From: an uncultured Clostridia bacterium
GTDB taxonomy: Bacteria; Bacillota; Clostridia; TANB77; CAG-508
DNA length: 64,000 nt
Assembly (NCBI GenBank): GCA_948676835.1
Contig: CAPOZU010000001.1
Span: 201,564 to 265,563, forward strand
Direction: 5' to 3'
Shown here: positions 34,859 to 43,644 of the stretch, in pieces
Layout: each line of letters begins with the position of its first letter
Position numbering within the stretch: the first letter of the stretch is position 1
Program-made: the position numbers and the translations under genes
The notes under the pieces: generated by a model
The model's input: the letters and a program-made list of their open reading frames with translations, nothing else
Told to the model about the DNA's origin: nothing
The model's database searches: none

Positions 34859-35869
34859 ATGTTGTTCAAACTTTCGGAAGAATATAAGGGCATAGAAAAA
34901 GAATATAAAGCAAAATTAATTATCAATACACCTATATATTGGGAAAATGCAGAAAAGGAAAAATCATATACAGATAATATGTTTCAACAAATGCTAGAAG
35001 AACTGAATGAGATGGAAACTAAGATGCTAATTAATAACAAGGAAACGAAAGTTAAACTAAAAATAGAAAAAAATGCAAAATGTGATATTTTTCTATTTAT
35101 TAGCATGGATATTAACAGAGAAAAATATAAATATACAGTTGAAAAGAATTTGGAAGAAAAAGATGAAAATAAGGATATTATTGAACTTATACATATAGAA
35201 AGTGTAATATATGATTTTAAGCAACAAATATAAAATTTTGAAATAGCAATCAATATTAGTTATCCAGGCTTATTAGAAGTACGTGAAACAGAAATTTATA
35301 TAAATAATAAGTATCATAGTTCTTCTAATAGATCATTAAGCTCTTTACTAGTTTCTGTTACTGAAGCCAACAAAAATGAATGGCCTAAAATAAATATTAT
35401 TAATATAGATAAGAGTTGGAATTGGTTAAAACAAAGAACAGGTTTTATAAAAGGTATGGCTACTAACTCTATTGAAAGAGCACTAAGTGCACTCACCTAT
35501 ATATATGATTGCTATTCTTATGAAGACTTATTCTATTCTATGATAGGAATTGAAGCTATATATGTTAGAAGCAAAGAAGGAATATTACAACAAATTAAAG
35601 ATAAAAGTAAGTCTATATTTGGAGAACCAAAAGATTATATGAAAAGGTTAAAACATATGTACAATGTAAGATCACGTTTTATTCATGGAGAGCTAAATTT
35701 TCCACCACGATATTGTCCAGATGGTGATACTCAAGAATTTTTTCAATTTTCAGATAAAGAATATTTTGATGCATTAAATATGGCACAGGCTTTATTAATT
35801 GCAAGTATTCAGCAATTTATATTAATGGATACAGATGAAATAGAATTTGAACTTAAAGTAAAAATTTAA
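34859..35869 (+). pseudogene. HEPN (Apea-like) domain gene interrupted by one in-frame TAA
   Basis: Reading frame 34859-35233 ends at TAA (35231-35233), but the same frame stays open directly after it to 35869. The downstream part has no start of its own for its first ~75 codons. Joined, they make ~336 codons. The C-terminal part carries an Apea-type HEPN signature, MIGIEAIYVRSKEGIL and YNVRSRFIHGELNF, with the RNase-type R-x4-H motif. HEPN proteins are frequent in defence and toxin systems. A single nonsense change is the simplest reading; suppression of the stop is less likely. It lies in the extra segment between the 34184 and 35935 att copies. Confidence 0.75.
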
Positions 35870-35934
35870 AACATAGCAAAATTATATAAATATAAAATGT
35901 ATATTACTTATTTATTTGAAAATATTATCAAGGT

Positions 35935-35978
35935 TCACCTTGACCATATAAGAGATTTTCTAAACTCTCTTATTTTTA
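35935..35978 (+). other. Third att-like site with tRNA-Pro terminator copy
   Basis: TCACCTTGACCA (one mismatch to the tRNA-Pro end) followed by TATAAGAGA, loop, TCTCTTATTTTT, matching the terminator after tRNA-Pro. It marks the outer right limit of the island, so 34196-35934 looks like a second or older integrated segment in tandem. Confidence 0.75.
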
Positions 35979-35996
35979 TATTTAGTAAATTTATTT

Positions 35997-36262
35997 CTAT
36001 AAATTATTTTTTAATTTATACCAAGTTTCATGGTATCCCTTTCTTCCACCAATAATTTCTCCTGTTGTTGTATCTACAAAATAAGTATAACATTTATCTG
36101 ATGGGCTTGCATCAATATCCATATCATATATTACAGCAACCATCCAAGCCCTTCTCATTAAATAATCTGTACGATAATATACAATATTTTCAATAGGATA
36201 GTTTGAAGTAGATTCTTTACAATGACACTTTAAATCATATTTGACATAATTATATAAATAAT
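35997..36262 (-). pseudogene. C-terminal remnant of a protein gene
   Basis: An open frame of ~88 codons on the minus strand has no credible start; the only in-frame ATG (about 36155) would give 53 residues. The end reads YTYFVDTTTGEIIGGRKGY, a pattern of surface or PepSY-like domains. It begins right after the outer att copy, so it is likely a chromosomal gene truncated by island insertion or deletion. Confidence 0.55.
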
Positions 36263-36270
36263 GCTATAAT
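36241..36270 (+). promoter_or_regulatory. Strong promoter before a short hairpin RNA
   Basis: TTGACA (36241-36246), 18-base spacer, TATAAT (36265-36270). About 45 bases later comes the hairpin GATATGTG-GTGATGA-CACATATC and seven Ts. Confidence 0.78.
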
Positions 36271-36276
36271 ATTTAT

Positions 36277-36420
36277 ACATTGATGAACTAGCCGTTCATT
36301 ATGTAATACTTGATATGTGGTGATGACACATATCTTTTTTTATTTCTATAAAAACAGAGCAAGTGATGACTGCTCTGAACTGATTTTATTCAGTTTTTGA
36401 TAGTTTTTCTTTGTATGAAG
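36277..36420 (+). ncRNA. Possible small RNA with two hairpins sharing the loop GTGATGA
   Basis: After the promoter: GATGAAC/GTTCATT hairpin, then GATATGTG-GTGATGA-CACATATC with a T run (36314-36343), then CAGAGCA-AGTGATGAC-TGCTCTG (36356-36379), then an AACTGA/TCAGTT hairpin with Ts. Two different stems with the same GTGATGA loop suggest a protein- or RNA-binding signal. No ORF is present. Identity unknown. Confidence 0.42.
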
Positions 36421-36516
36421 GAAATCCCTGATTCCTAAAAGAGTTTTTATTTAGTGATAGAAATGTAGTTTGTTTAAGTTGCTATAGAGTTTTATACATT
36501 TTTGGTTCTTTTTGAC

Positions 36517-36612
36517 TTACTCTTCGGTCACCTGCTCAATTGCAGCTTTTTCGGCTTCGCAGCCCTTCAGTGCTTCCAATCCAGCAAGGGCCGCTTTGGA
36601 GAGGTCTTCATT
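36517..36612 (-). pseudogene. Short C-terminal coding remnant of foreign type
   Basis: The minus strand encodes LSKAALAGLEALKGCEAEKA.. and ends EQVTEE-stop, in GC-rich codons like those of the helicase gene, but it has no start and an upstream in-frame TAG. It lies beyond the helicase terminator. It is likely the tail of another gene from the same foreign block, cut off by deletion. Confidence 0.5.
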
Positions 36613-36618
36613 CTACCA

Positions 36619-36660
36619 AAACAGAAAGCGCCCAGCATTTGCTGGGCGCCTTCTGTTTTT
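36619..36660 (-). terminator. Strong terminator after DEAH helicase gene
   Basis: AACAGAAGGCGCCCAGCA, loop, TGCTGGGCGCTTTCTGTTTT on the minus strand: a GC-rich hairpin unlike the AT-rich terminators elsewhere. Confidence 0.9.
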
Positions 36661-36676
36661 CTATGCCTCTTTTCCG

Positions 36677-39379
36677 TTAGCTCGCTTTCTTGATGTTCTC
36701 GGTAATTTCCTGGAAGTACTCCTCCAGGAACTCCAAGTTCTCCTTAGCATTGCCAACAGTCAATCCGCTGAGCAACTCTCTAACCAGAGAATCGAATTCC
36801 ATTTTCACCTCATTTTCCTTCGGAGTAAGAATCTTTTTCTTCTTTCCCGTCTGAGCACTAAAACTGCCCATAGGGTAGCATCTCTCAACCTCCTTCATAA
36901 ACAGATACTGCATAGCCTCACGCGTATTACCTGCCGCCTTCTCCTCATCATCCAACAGCTCAAAAGAAACTGTCTTCTTTTTCAGAGTAATGCAGCCATA
37001 CGCAAGAATTGGTTCATCGCCATATCCACCTTTGTTCATGGTAAGCTCGATTGTGCCGATTTCATCGGCATAGTCCAAAACATCCTGCAAAGTGCCGACC
37101 TGGATTCTCTCATACCCTCTCTTCTTGTAATCACGAATTCTAGTGATTCGCTGATTTTCAACGGCATTGCGAAGACCAGCCATGCTCTCCTCTTCTCTCC
37201 GATATACATTATCGTTTCGGAGCATTACCCGTGTGCCATTATCAAGTGCTACGGTTTTGACATCTGTTGTGAACAGAGTTTTATCGTCAACACAGATATA
37301 CGGCTTACGGTAGGAATAGTAGACCTGAAATTCTTTGCCGTCAATTACAACAGTTTGCTGACGCGTGTCAGCAATCCTACTCTCATAGGAACTGCTGGAA
37401 GAATAGAGCTTCCTACGCCATTCCTGTTCCGCCTCATACTCGGCTTTCAGATTGGCATAGTCGGGATGATTATAGTCCAGCTCAGAATCAGTGCTGAGTT
37501 TAAGCTGGAGATAATACCTGCTTTTGAATACCATAACGGCATCATTTTCAGCATCATAAACACACTCAGACTCTTCACGGATTTGGCTGGGCACAAGCAA
37601 CTTCTCAAGCGTACTTTTGCTAATTTTCGTAGCAAAAGTAACCAGATTCATCTGATCAGTGTACCCCCAACGCCCTTTAACAGGGAAACTTTTCGGTGTA
37701 CCAACCACGCAATAAACCGGCTCCAAATAGGTAGAATGCACGCAGGAACCTTTGTCCAGCTGTCTGACGACTCCATCTTCTCCCACAAAACGACCATATC
37801 CGTCAGAAACGAAAATGTTTGTTGCCATGCCGGCAATGCAGGATTTAACAATGGCCTCGCGGTCATCGTTATTCTGGATATCAATCAGATTGTCCAGCGC
37901 ATTCTTAAGCTTCTTGATATGCTCCTTGATTCTCCGGAAGTTTTTCTTGCTGATACCAACCTCGTTGAAGTCGATATAGTCCTTCTCGCAGAGTTTATTC
38001 CACACATCAAGCTCAGCTAGCAAATCGCTGCCGTGCTCATAGGTGAAATTGCTGTAGCTAACCCAAGAATACTTCTTGCCTTTTCTGAGCAGTCCGCCAA
38101 ATTCAATGATAGCCGCAATGGTCATAACCTGCTCGGTCACGCCATATTTTTCGGCCTCAATAATCATTCGGGCAAGTTCGACAGAAACAGGCATTTTCAC
38201 CATTTTGGAACCCAACTCAGTAACGTTGTTATCAGAGTCGGTTGCGCCGAGAGCAATCAGCTTCTTTTTGGCCAGCCGAATTGCCTCGCTATCCGGCTGA
38301 TGATAGAACTCGAGCTCTTCAGCATCAAGTCCAGCTGCAGCCAGCTGCAGGACAATACGGTCCAGAATGGAACGCTGGATTTCCGGAACAGTATAATCTT
38401 CACGCTCCTCATAAGGATAATCAGAGCAAAGAGTATACCTGCCACCTTCGGTCCTGCCGGCTCTTCCTTCACGCTGTTTGCAATCAGCCTTGCTGATTTC
38501 AATCTCTACCAACCCTTCAACGCCGGACTCCGCATTGGAAATCTTGGCTTTGCCAGTGTCAATAACACTGATTCCAGGAATAGTTACACCATCCTGAGCA
38601 ATGTTGGTTGCAACGATGACCTTAGGAACGTTATAGCTCAAATAGCACTTTTTCTGCTCTTCCCACTCGAGGTCGCCGTGTAGCGGCAGGATAACTGCAT
38701 CGCAGTTTTCCTCTTTAATATCCTCGATCAGGCTTTCCATCTCTTTTTTGCCGGAAACAAAAACAATAGTGTCGCGTTTTTCATTGACATACTCCAGAAC
38801 AGTAGGAACCAGCATGTAAGCGGGGCGGTGCTCGACCGCAACCTCATACAGCCTGCCAGGAACGTTGATGATTTCAGTCTTGCTTCCCAAATAGGATTTA
38901 AGCTTCTCAGCATCCATGGTAGCAGACATAATCACCACCTTGGTGTTCCACTTGTTCCTCATGAACTTGCACCAGGCAACCAGAGCCTCCATATTGCGAT
39001 TCCACAGGTGGATTTCGTCAATAACCAGGACGTTCTCTTTGCTACCGTCAGCCATGGTGATAGTTCTAACGAGCTGAAGCCCATCAGTACAGAAAAGAAT
39101 TCTGCTGTCAGCAGAGAAGCACTTGTCGTAGCCCGTCTTGTATCCGATTTCCTTGCCAACCGTCACTCCCATTTCCTCCGCAACGCGGTGAGAAGCGGTC
39201 TTCGCCGTCAAAATGCGCGGCTCAGTGACGATAACCTGGGCAAATTTGTTAACCAGGAATTGGGGAATCCGCGTGGTCTTGCCACAGCCGGTTCTTCCCA
39301 CAACGATAAGAAAATCGTTCTTGGCGATAGCATTGACAATAGCGTCCTTGTACTGATCGATAGGAAGATTGATGTTCAT
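36677..39379 (-). CDS. DEAH-box helicase, HrpA/HrpB-like, of foreign origin
   Basis: The 900-residue protein has Walker A GRTGCGKTT (28-36), Walker B DEIH (a DEAH variant), the SAT motif (VIMSATMD), VFVSGKKEME, and motif VI region QREGRAGRTEGGRY, so all superfamily 2 DEAH motifs are intact. The C-terminal ~450 residues are unlike HrpA and unrecognised. DEAH proteins unwind RNA or DNA. The G+C content is clearly higher than the surroundings, and the gene uses CGG for Arg in frame (complement 37934-37936 and 37199-37201). It lies 182 bases after the Clp/FtsH chimera gene on the same strand, as a two-gene foreign cassette. Confidence 0.88.
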   Translation of the reverse strand: MNINLPIDQYKDAIVNAIAKNDFLIVVGRTGCGKTTRIPQFLVNKFAQVIVTEPRILTAKTASHRVAEEMGVTVGKEIGYKTGYDKCFSADSRILFCTDGLQLVRTITMADGSKENVLVIDEIHLWNRNMEALVAWCKFMRNKWNTKVVIMSATMDAEKLKSYLGSKTEIINVPGRLYEVAVEHRPAYMLVPTVLEYVNEKRDTIVFVSGKKEMESLIEDIKEENCDAVILPLHGDLEWEEQKKCYLSYNVPKVIVATNIAQDGVTIPGISVIDTGKAKISNAESGVEGLVEIEISKADCKQREGRAGRTEGGRYTLCSDYPYEEREDYTVPEIQRSILDRIVLQLAAAGLDAEELEFYHQPDSEAIRLAKKKLIALGATDSDNNVTELGSKMVKMPVSVELARMIIEAEKYGVTEQVMTIAAIIEFGGLLRKGKKYSWVSYSNFTYEHGSDLLAELDVWNKLCEKDYIDFNEVGISKKNFRRIKEHIKKLKNALDNLIDIQNNDDREAIVKSCIAGMATNIFVSDGYGRFVGEDGVVRQLDKGSCVHSTYLEPVYCVVGTPKSFPVKGRWGYTDQMNLVTFATKISKSTLEKLLVPSQIREESECVYDAENDAVMVFKSRYYLQLKLSTDSELDYNHPDYANLKAEYEAEQEWRRKLYSSSSSYESRIADTRQQTVVIDGKEFQVYYSYRKPYICVDDKTLFTTDVKTVALDNGTRVMLRNDNVYRREEESMAGLRNAVENQRITRIRDYKKRGYERIQVGTLQDVLDYADEIGTIELTMNKGGYGDEPILAYGCITLKKKTVSFELLDDEEKAAGNTREAMQYLFMKEVERCYPMGSFSAQTGKKKKILTPKENEVKMEFDSLVRELLSGLTVGNAKENLEFLEEYFQEITENIKKAS

Positions 39380-39561
39380 TTTTAGCCCTCCATAAAAATA
39401 TAAAATTAAGATGAGAATGTACTTTAAGGTAAATAAGCATACCTGTTAAAATTATATCATTTCTTATTTTTTTTTGCAAATTCTTTAATTTACCATGCAA
39501 AAGAGGGGACGCAATTATGCATCCCCCCTTTGTAATTATGGTCATTACCTGACCCTACGTT
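39380..39561. other. Gap between the two foreign genes, with terminator
   Basis: Holds GGGGGATGCATAATTGCGTCCCC plus TCTTTT on the minus strand (39500-39535), a terminator for the protease gene. An AT-rich stretch upstream of the helicase has GGAGGGC before its ATG but no clear promoter was picked out. Confidence 0.6.
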
Positions 39562-41451
39562 TTAATTAGACAATTCTACATTTTTAAACAACTCTTCAAT
39601 CTCGTTATTTGACAACATACCTTTCTGAACAAGAGCCTCTGCCAGCGCATCCAAATATGCCTTCTTCTCCTTCAGAAGCTTTTCTGTGTACTCACGAGCT
39701 TCCTTCAGGATTTCATCCATATGAGTATTGATATCAGAAATCATTTTCTGGCTGAACATTCCCTGGTCATCTTTGATAAACACACGATCCTGAGACATAT
39801 CCTCAACCAGACCATACTGTGTTACCATAGCCCTTGCAACCACAGTTGCTTTATTCAAATCAGAAACTGCACCAGCAGTTAATGTTTTGGAATACATTCT
39901 TTCAGCAATTCTGCCTGCAAGGAAACATCCAATCTTCTGGATATAGTAGTCTCTGTTTTTGGAAGCAGTCATATCTCGGTCGATTTCAAAGACATTCACT
40001 CCCAGATAATCTTCTGCCGGCATAATAGATACAGCAAGCAACACATATTCAACAAGTTCTTCAGAGAATTTATGAGCAATATAATGCCCTGCTTCGTGAT
40101 ATGCAGTAGCATACTTAGTTTTTTCGCTCATTTTATCAAATTTCTTTTGATTAACTTTGAAATTCTCCAAAATATCCTGCTGAGTAACTTCTTTTCTGCC
40201 TTCAAGTTCAGCACAAACCATAGTTTTGTCCAGCAAATCCAGAGTTCTATCCGGATTTTTAGTTTCGAAATTGAAACAGGCTGCCTTGAAAATAACAGCA
40301 TCTACAAGTTCCTTAGAAATGGTGGTATGATGAGCCTGCTCAAGCAGTTTAATCTGATTTTTAATCATATCATAAACTTCATCTGCCCTCGGCTCACGAA
40401 CCTCAATAGGCTCAAATCTCCGTTTCAATGCAGAGTCCTTAGAAAAATACTTTTGATATTCATCTTCGGTAGTAGCACCAATTACACGAGTTTCTCCTCT
40501 GGCCAGCATAGGTTTCAGCGCATTTGCTAAATCCAAATCACCTTCGCGGCATGCACCTGCACCAAGCAATAAATGGATTTCATCCACAAACAAAATGCAT
40601 CTGGGATTCTTTTCTAAGAATTCAATGAGCAGTCTAAATCGTTCTTCAGCAGTTCCTCTGTACTGAGTACCTGCTACAATAGCATTAACATCAAGACTCA
40701 AAACAATGCTATTCTTAAACTGCTCAGGGCAATTTCCTGTAACAATCATCCATGTGAATTTCTCAACCAATGCTGTTTTACCTACTCCGGCAAAGCCGAT
40801 GAGTACAGCATTTCTCTTTGTTTTCTTCATCAGGATTCTTATAAGAGCTTTCGTCTCTTCATCCCGCCCGCAGATATGGCATTCTGTACTGTCTTTGGAA
40901 TACTTGTCATTCAGAATAGTTAAAAAGCTGCTAAGTTCTCTTGGCACTTCAAAATAATCTTCCATAATATCCGCTCCTAACTGGTTGAGAGTATTCGGAA
41001 TTCCAATAGTAGGAATATAAGTTTTCATGATGTGCATAAACTCTTCCGGATACAACTCTGAAAAAGCCTCTGTAATATGAGTAATTCCCATTGCTTCAGA
41101 TCCATATTCCTTTTCAGCAATTTCCATTGCCTTATCCAGGATTTTTAGAATCTCGTTATCAACCATAAGCATATCTGGATTGTCAGGGTCTTCTGTTGCA
41201 ATCTGGAAAGGAACTGCATAATACTCTTTTTGCCCCATAATCATCTCATTGAAAAGCATTGTCCGCTTTTGCTCAATTTCCTTTTCATCTACTCCTTTAG
41301 AAATGAAGTATTTGTAAACAGGTGTACTGGGAAAACCACAAAGAACTGTAAAAAGTGTTTCTTTGGGCAAAAGAGGTAATCCAATTCTTGCTGCAACCTC
41401 CCAAGCAGAATAGATTGCAAAAATTGCTGTTCCATCAAAATTGTATGACAT
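39562..41451 (-). CDS. Chimeric soluble protease: Clp-type N domain and AAA fused to an FtsH-type M41 peptidase
   Basis: The 629-residue protein has a Clp_N-like region (about 1-150), a ClpA/B D1-type AAA module (CGRDEETK; Walker A GFAGVGKTALVE; Walker B ILFVDEIHLLLGAG; sensor/Arg-finger region ATTEDEYQKYFSKDSALKRRF), then an M41 peptidase with HEAGH and the distal ligand region TAGAVSDLNKATVVARAMVTQYG. FtsH normally uses its own AAA and membrane helices; here a Clp-type AAA replaces it and no membrane helix is present. It would be an ATP-driven cytoplasmic zinc protease. In-frame CGG codons occur (complement 40420-40422, 40864-40866). The RBS is AAGGAGG. Likely works with the helicase next to it. 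Confidence 0.87.
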   Translation of the reverse strand: MSYNFDGTAIFAIYSAWEVAARIGLPLLPKETLFTVLCGFPSTPVYKYFISKGVDEKEIEQKRTMLFNEMIMGQKEYYAVPFQIATEDPDNPDMLMVDNEILKILDKAMEIAEKEYGSEAMGITHITEAFSELYPEEFMHIMKTYIPTIGIPNTLNQLGADIMEDYFEVPRELSSFLTILNDKYSKDSTECHICGRDEETKALIRILMKKTKRNAVLIGFAGVGKTALVEKFTWMIVTGNCPEQFKNSIVLSLDVNAIVAGTQYRGTAEERFRLLIEFLEKNPRCILFVDEIHLLLGAGACREGDLDLANALKPMLARGETRVIGATTEDEYQKYFSKDSALKRRFEPIEVREPRADEVYDMIKNQIKLLEQAHHTTISKELVDAVIFKAACFNFETKNPDRTLDLLDKTMVCAELEGRKEVTQQDILENFKVNQKKFDKMSEKTKYATAYHEAGHYIAHKFSEELVEYVLLAVSIMPAEDYLGVNVFEIDRDMTASKNRDYYIQKIGCFLAGRIAERMYSKTLTAGAVSDLNKATVVARAMVTQYGLVEDMSQDRVFIKDDQGMFSQKMISDINTHMDEILKEAREYTEKLLKEKKAYLDALAEALVQKGMLSNNEIEELFKNVELSN

Positions 41452-41600
41452 AATGCTACCTCCTTGTGTTGTAAAAACAGTATTTAGTTACAAAAATTTG
41501 TATTGTCTTTTTAAACGTCACCTCCTATGGTGTTTATGTAAACATAAACATATAATATGTGTATTTTATAAGGGTTTTCCCCATTTGTCAACAAAAAAAG
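41452..41600 (-). promoter_or_regulatory. Leader region of the foreign cassette
   Basis: The leader contains a second AGGAGGTGA site (about 41520-41530) with no start codon behind it, plus a TTTATGTTTACATAAA palindrome (about 41535-41550) that could be an operator. I could not fix a promoter with confidence. Confidence 0.4.
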
Positions 41601-41631
41601 ATAAAAACTATAAAATTTTTATCTTTTTTTA

Positions 41632-42090
41632 CTAATTATTCTCATAATATTTTTTTATTCTATTCCAATATCTTCTCATGAAATCTGGCATATTATCTGG
41701 CTCATTATCAAAAGCAAACCATTCGAAGCCTAATGATTCATCATCATTTATTTTTAAATTACCATGATATCCTGTAACTTCATATACAGCAGTAACATCA
41801 TAAACCTTATCTCCATTTGGATATTCTCTATAAGTTTCTTCTCCAGATACTATATCTATTAATTTTAATGTATCTAAAATCAATCCTGTTTCTTCTTCTA
41901 ACTCTCTTTTTGCAGTATCTTCTAGACTTTCACCTAATTCAAGTCCTCCACCAGGAAATCCCCATTGTTTATAATCAGACCTAAGCTGCATTAAAATTTC
42001 TTTTTTTTCATTAAATACAACTAATATTGTTCCTGACGTTAAAATTGGGTCATGTCCTATAAATTTTCTTAGTTTTTGATAATAATTCAT
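41632..42090 (-). CDS. NUDIX hydrolase
   Basis: The 152-residue protein has the Nudix box GGGLELGESLEDTAKRELEEETG (GX5EX7REUXEEXGU). It hydrolyses a nucleoside diphosphate linked to another moiety; the substrate cannot be told. It resumes AT-rich host composition directly after the foreign cassette. Single gene. Confidence 0.93.
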   Translation of the reverse strand: MNYYQKLRKFIGHDPILTSGTILVVFNEKKEILMQLRSDYKQWGFPGGGLELGESLEDTAKRELEEETGLILDTLKLIDIVSGEETYREYPNGDKVYDVTAVYEVTGYHGNLKINDDESLGFEWFAFDNEPDNMPDFMRRYWNRIKKYYENN

Positions 42091-42292
42091 TTTTTACCTC
42101 AATAATAGTATATTATAGTTAAAATGACTCTTCTTCAGAGCCATTTTAACTATTTTAATTTTGGGGAATCTTGCAAAATATTTAACTATTTTTGCAAGCG
42201 TTAAGGTATTTTTTTATATCTTAACATATAAATATTATCATTTTTCATAATAAATATCAACATTATTTTTAAAAGTATTCTTTAAGATTTTC

Positions 42293-43018
42293 TTAAACTA
42301 AAATGCTATACTTATTATTTAACAGTTTTCTTCTATCCTTCCAATTTGAAATAAACATTTCAACTAAATTATAAAAACTTTTACTATGATCTTGATACTT
42401 AAAATGTGCCAATTCATGTACAACAACATATTCAATACACTCAATTGGAGTTTTTATTAAACTTAAATTAAATGTAATTTTATTTTTTTGTGGAGTGCAA
42501 CTTCCCCACCTAGTTTTCAACTTTTTTATCTCAATCTGTGGAAATCTCTTTACGTATTTTTCCATTTCTTTTTGATATTTGATAACTAATTCTTCAAATA
42601 CCTTATATGAAATCTCTTTTAAACACCTATCATATTGCTTATTAATATAATTTATATTATTTATGTACTTTTCTTTAATATATAATTTTATAGTTTTTTC
42701 TTCTATTTTCATATTATTTTTTTTACTAGGAATTATATTTAATATATATATATTACCTAAAAAGTATACTTTACCATTATTTTGAACATTCTCATCTTCT
42801 TTTTCTCTAGAATACTCTCTTAATTTTTTCTGTTGTGTTAAAATCCAATTATACTTTTGTATTAAAAATTTCTCTGCCTCTTCTGTTTTCATTTTTAATG
42901 GACAGGATAAATAAATATTAGAATCTTTCTTTATTCTAATATTTACATTTTTCATTTTCTTTTTAGTTAAATAATAATCAACTCTATTTTCACCTATTAT
43001 AATATATCTTTTTTCCAT
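42293..43018 (-). CDS. YgjP-like (DUF45) zinc metallopeptidase
   Basis: The 241-residue protein ends in the family's catalytic region, LKTRWGSCTPQKNKITFNLSL then VVVHELAHFKYQDHSKSFY with HELAH and a downstream Asp/His. YgjP-type proteins resemble WLM/SprT proteases. Cellular role not defined here. It is single, on the minus strand, divergent from hup. Confidence 0.85.
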   Translation of the reverse strand: MEKRYIIIGENRVDYYLTKKKMKNVNIRIKKDSNIYLSCPLKMKTEEAEKFLIQKYNWILTQQKKLREYSREKEDENVQNNGKVYFLGNIYILNIIPSKKNNMKIEEKTIKLYIKEKYINNINYINKQYDRCLKEISYKVFEELVIKYQKEMEKYVKRFPQIEIKKLKTRWGSCTPQKNKITFNLSLIKTPIECIEYVVVHELAHFKYQDHSKSFYNLVEMFISNWKDRRKLLNNKYSILV

Positions 43019-43327
43019 TTTTCTCCTTAAACTATGTATGATTTTATCACATTTGTATCATATTATCACTAAAAAGTTATAGTTTTCTTACAATTTCAAT
43101 ACATTTTCATTTGTATTATTGACTTTATTAAACAAGTTTGGTAAAGTATTGCCATGTAAGATGAATAATCTATTATTAAAACTAATTACAATATCAAAAA
43201 AGTGACTACAAATGTTTCTATAATATTAAATTTTGTTTACTTTTCTTGACTTTATTGGAATTTTTTGATAGATTAGTTTCAATACAAAAGAGATAATAAT
43301 AAAAGAAATTTAAGGAGGGAATTTGTT

Positions 43328-43603
43328 ATGAACAAAGCTGAATTAGTAGCAGCTATCGCTGAAAAAACAAACGTAACAAAAAAAGCAGCTGAAGAATCAT
43401 TAGATGCTTTAGTAGAAGTAATGTCAGAAGAACTAAAGAAAGGTGGAAAAGTTCAATTAGTTGGATTTGGTTCACTAGAAGTTAGAAAAAGAGCAGCTAG
43501 AAAAGGTAGAAATCCACAAACTGGAGAAGAAATCAAAATACCTGCTTCAAAAGCTCCTGCTTTCAAACCAGGAAAAGCTTTAAAAGATGCTGTTAATAAC
43601 TAG
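43328..43603 (+). CDS. hup: HU-family DNA-binding protein
   Basis: A 91-residue histone-like protein with the family's core GFGSLEVRKRAARKGRNPQTG and closing IPASKAPAFKPGKALKDAV. It bends and compacts DNA and helps replication, recombination and site-specific integration. The strong TAAGGAGG site and a TTGACT/TAGATT promoter-like pair (about 43254-43280) point to high expression. A terminator (43617-43643) follows. Confidence 0.96.
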   Translation: MNKAELVAAIAEKTNVTKKAAEESLDALVEVMSEELKKGGKVQLVGFGSLEVRKRAARKGRNPQTGEEIKIPASKAPAFKPGKALKDAVNN

Positions 43604-43616
43604 TATAAAATAAATG

Positions 43617-43643
43617 AAAGACCTAATTACTTAGGTCTTTTTT
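43617..43643 (+). terminator. hup terminator
   Basis: AAGACCTAATTACTTAGGTCTTTTTT: compact hairpin with T run, shared with the convergent GH78 gene. Confidence 0.85.
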
Positions 43644-43644
43644 C

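Noticed and set aside
36512..38020. 502-codon plus-strand open frame
   Set aside because: It is antisense to the DEAH helicase, whose motifs are all intact; long antisense frames are common in GC-richer DNA and this one has no family signal.
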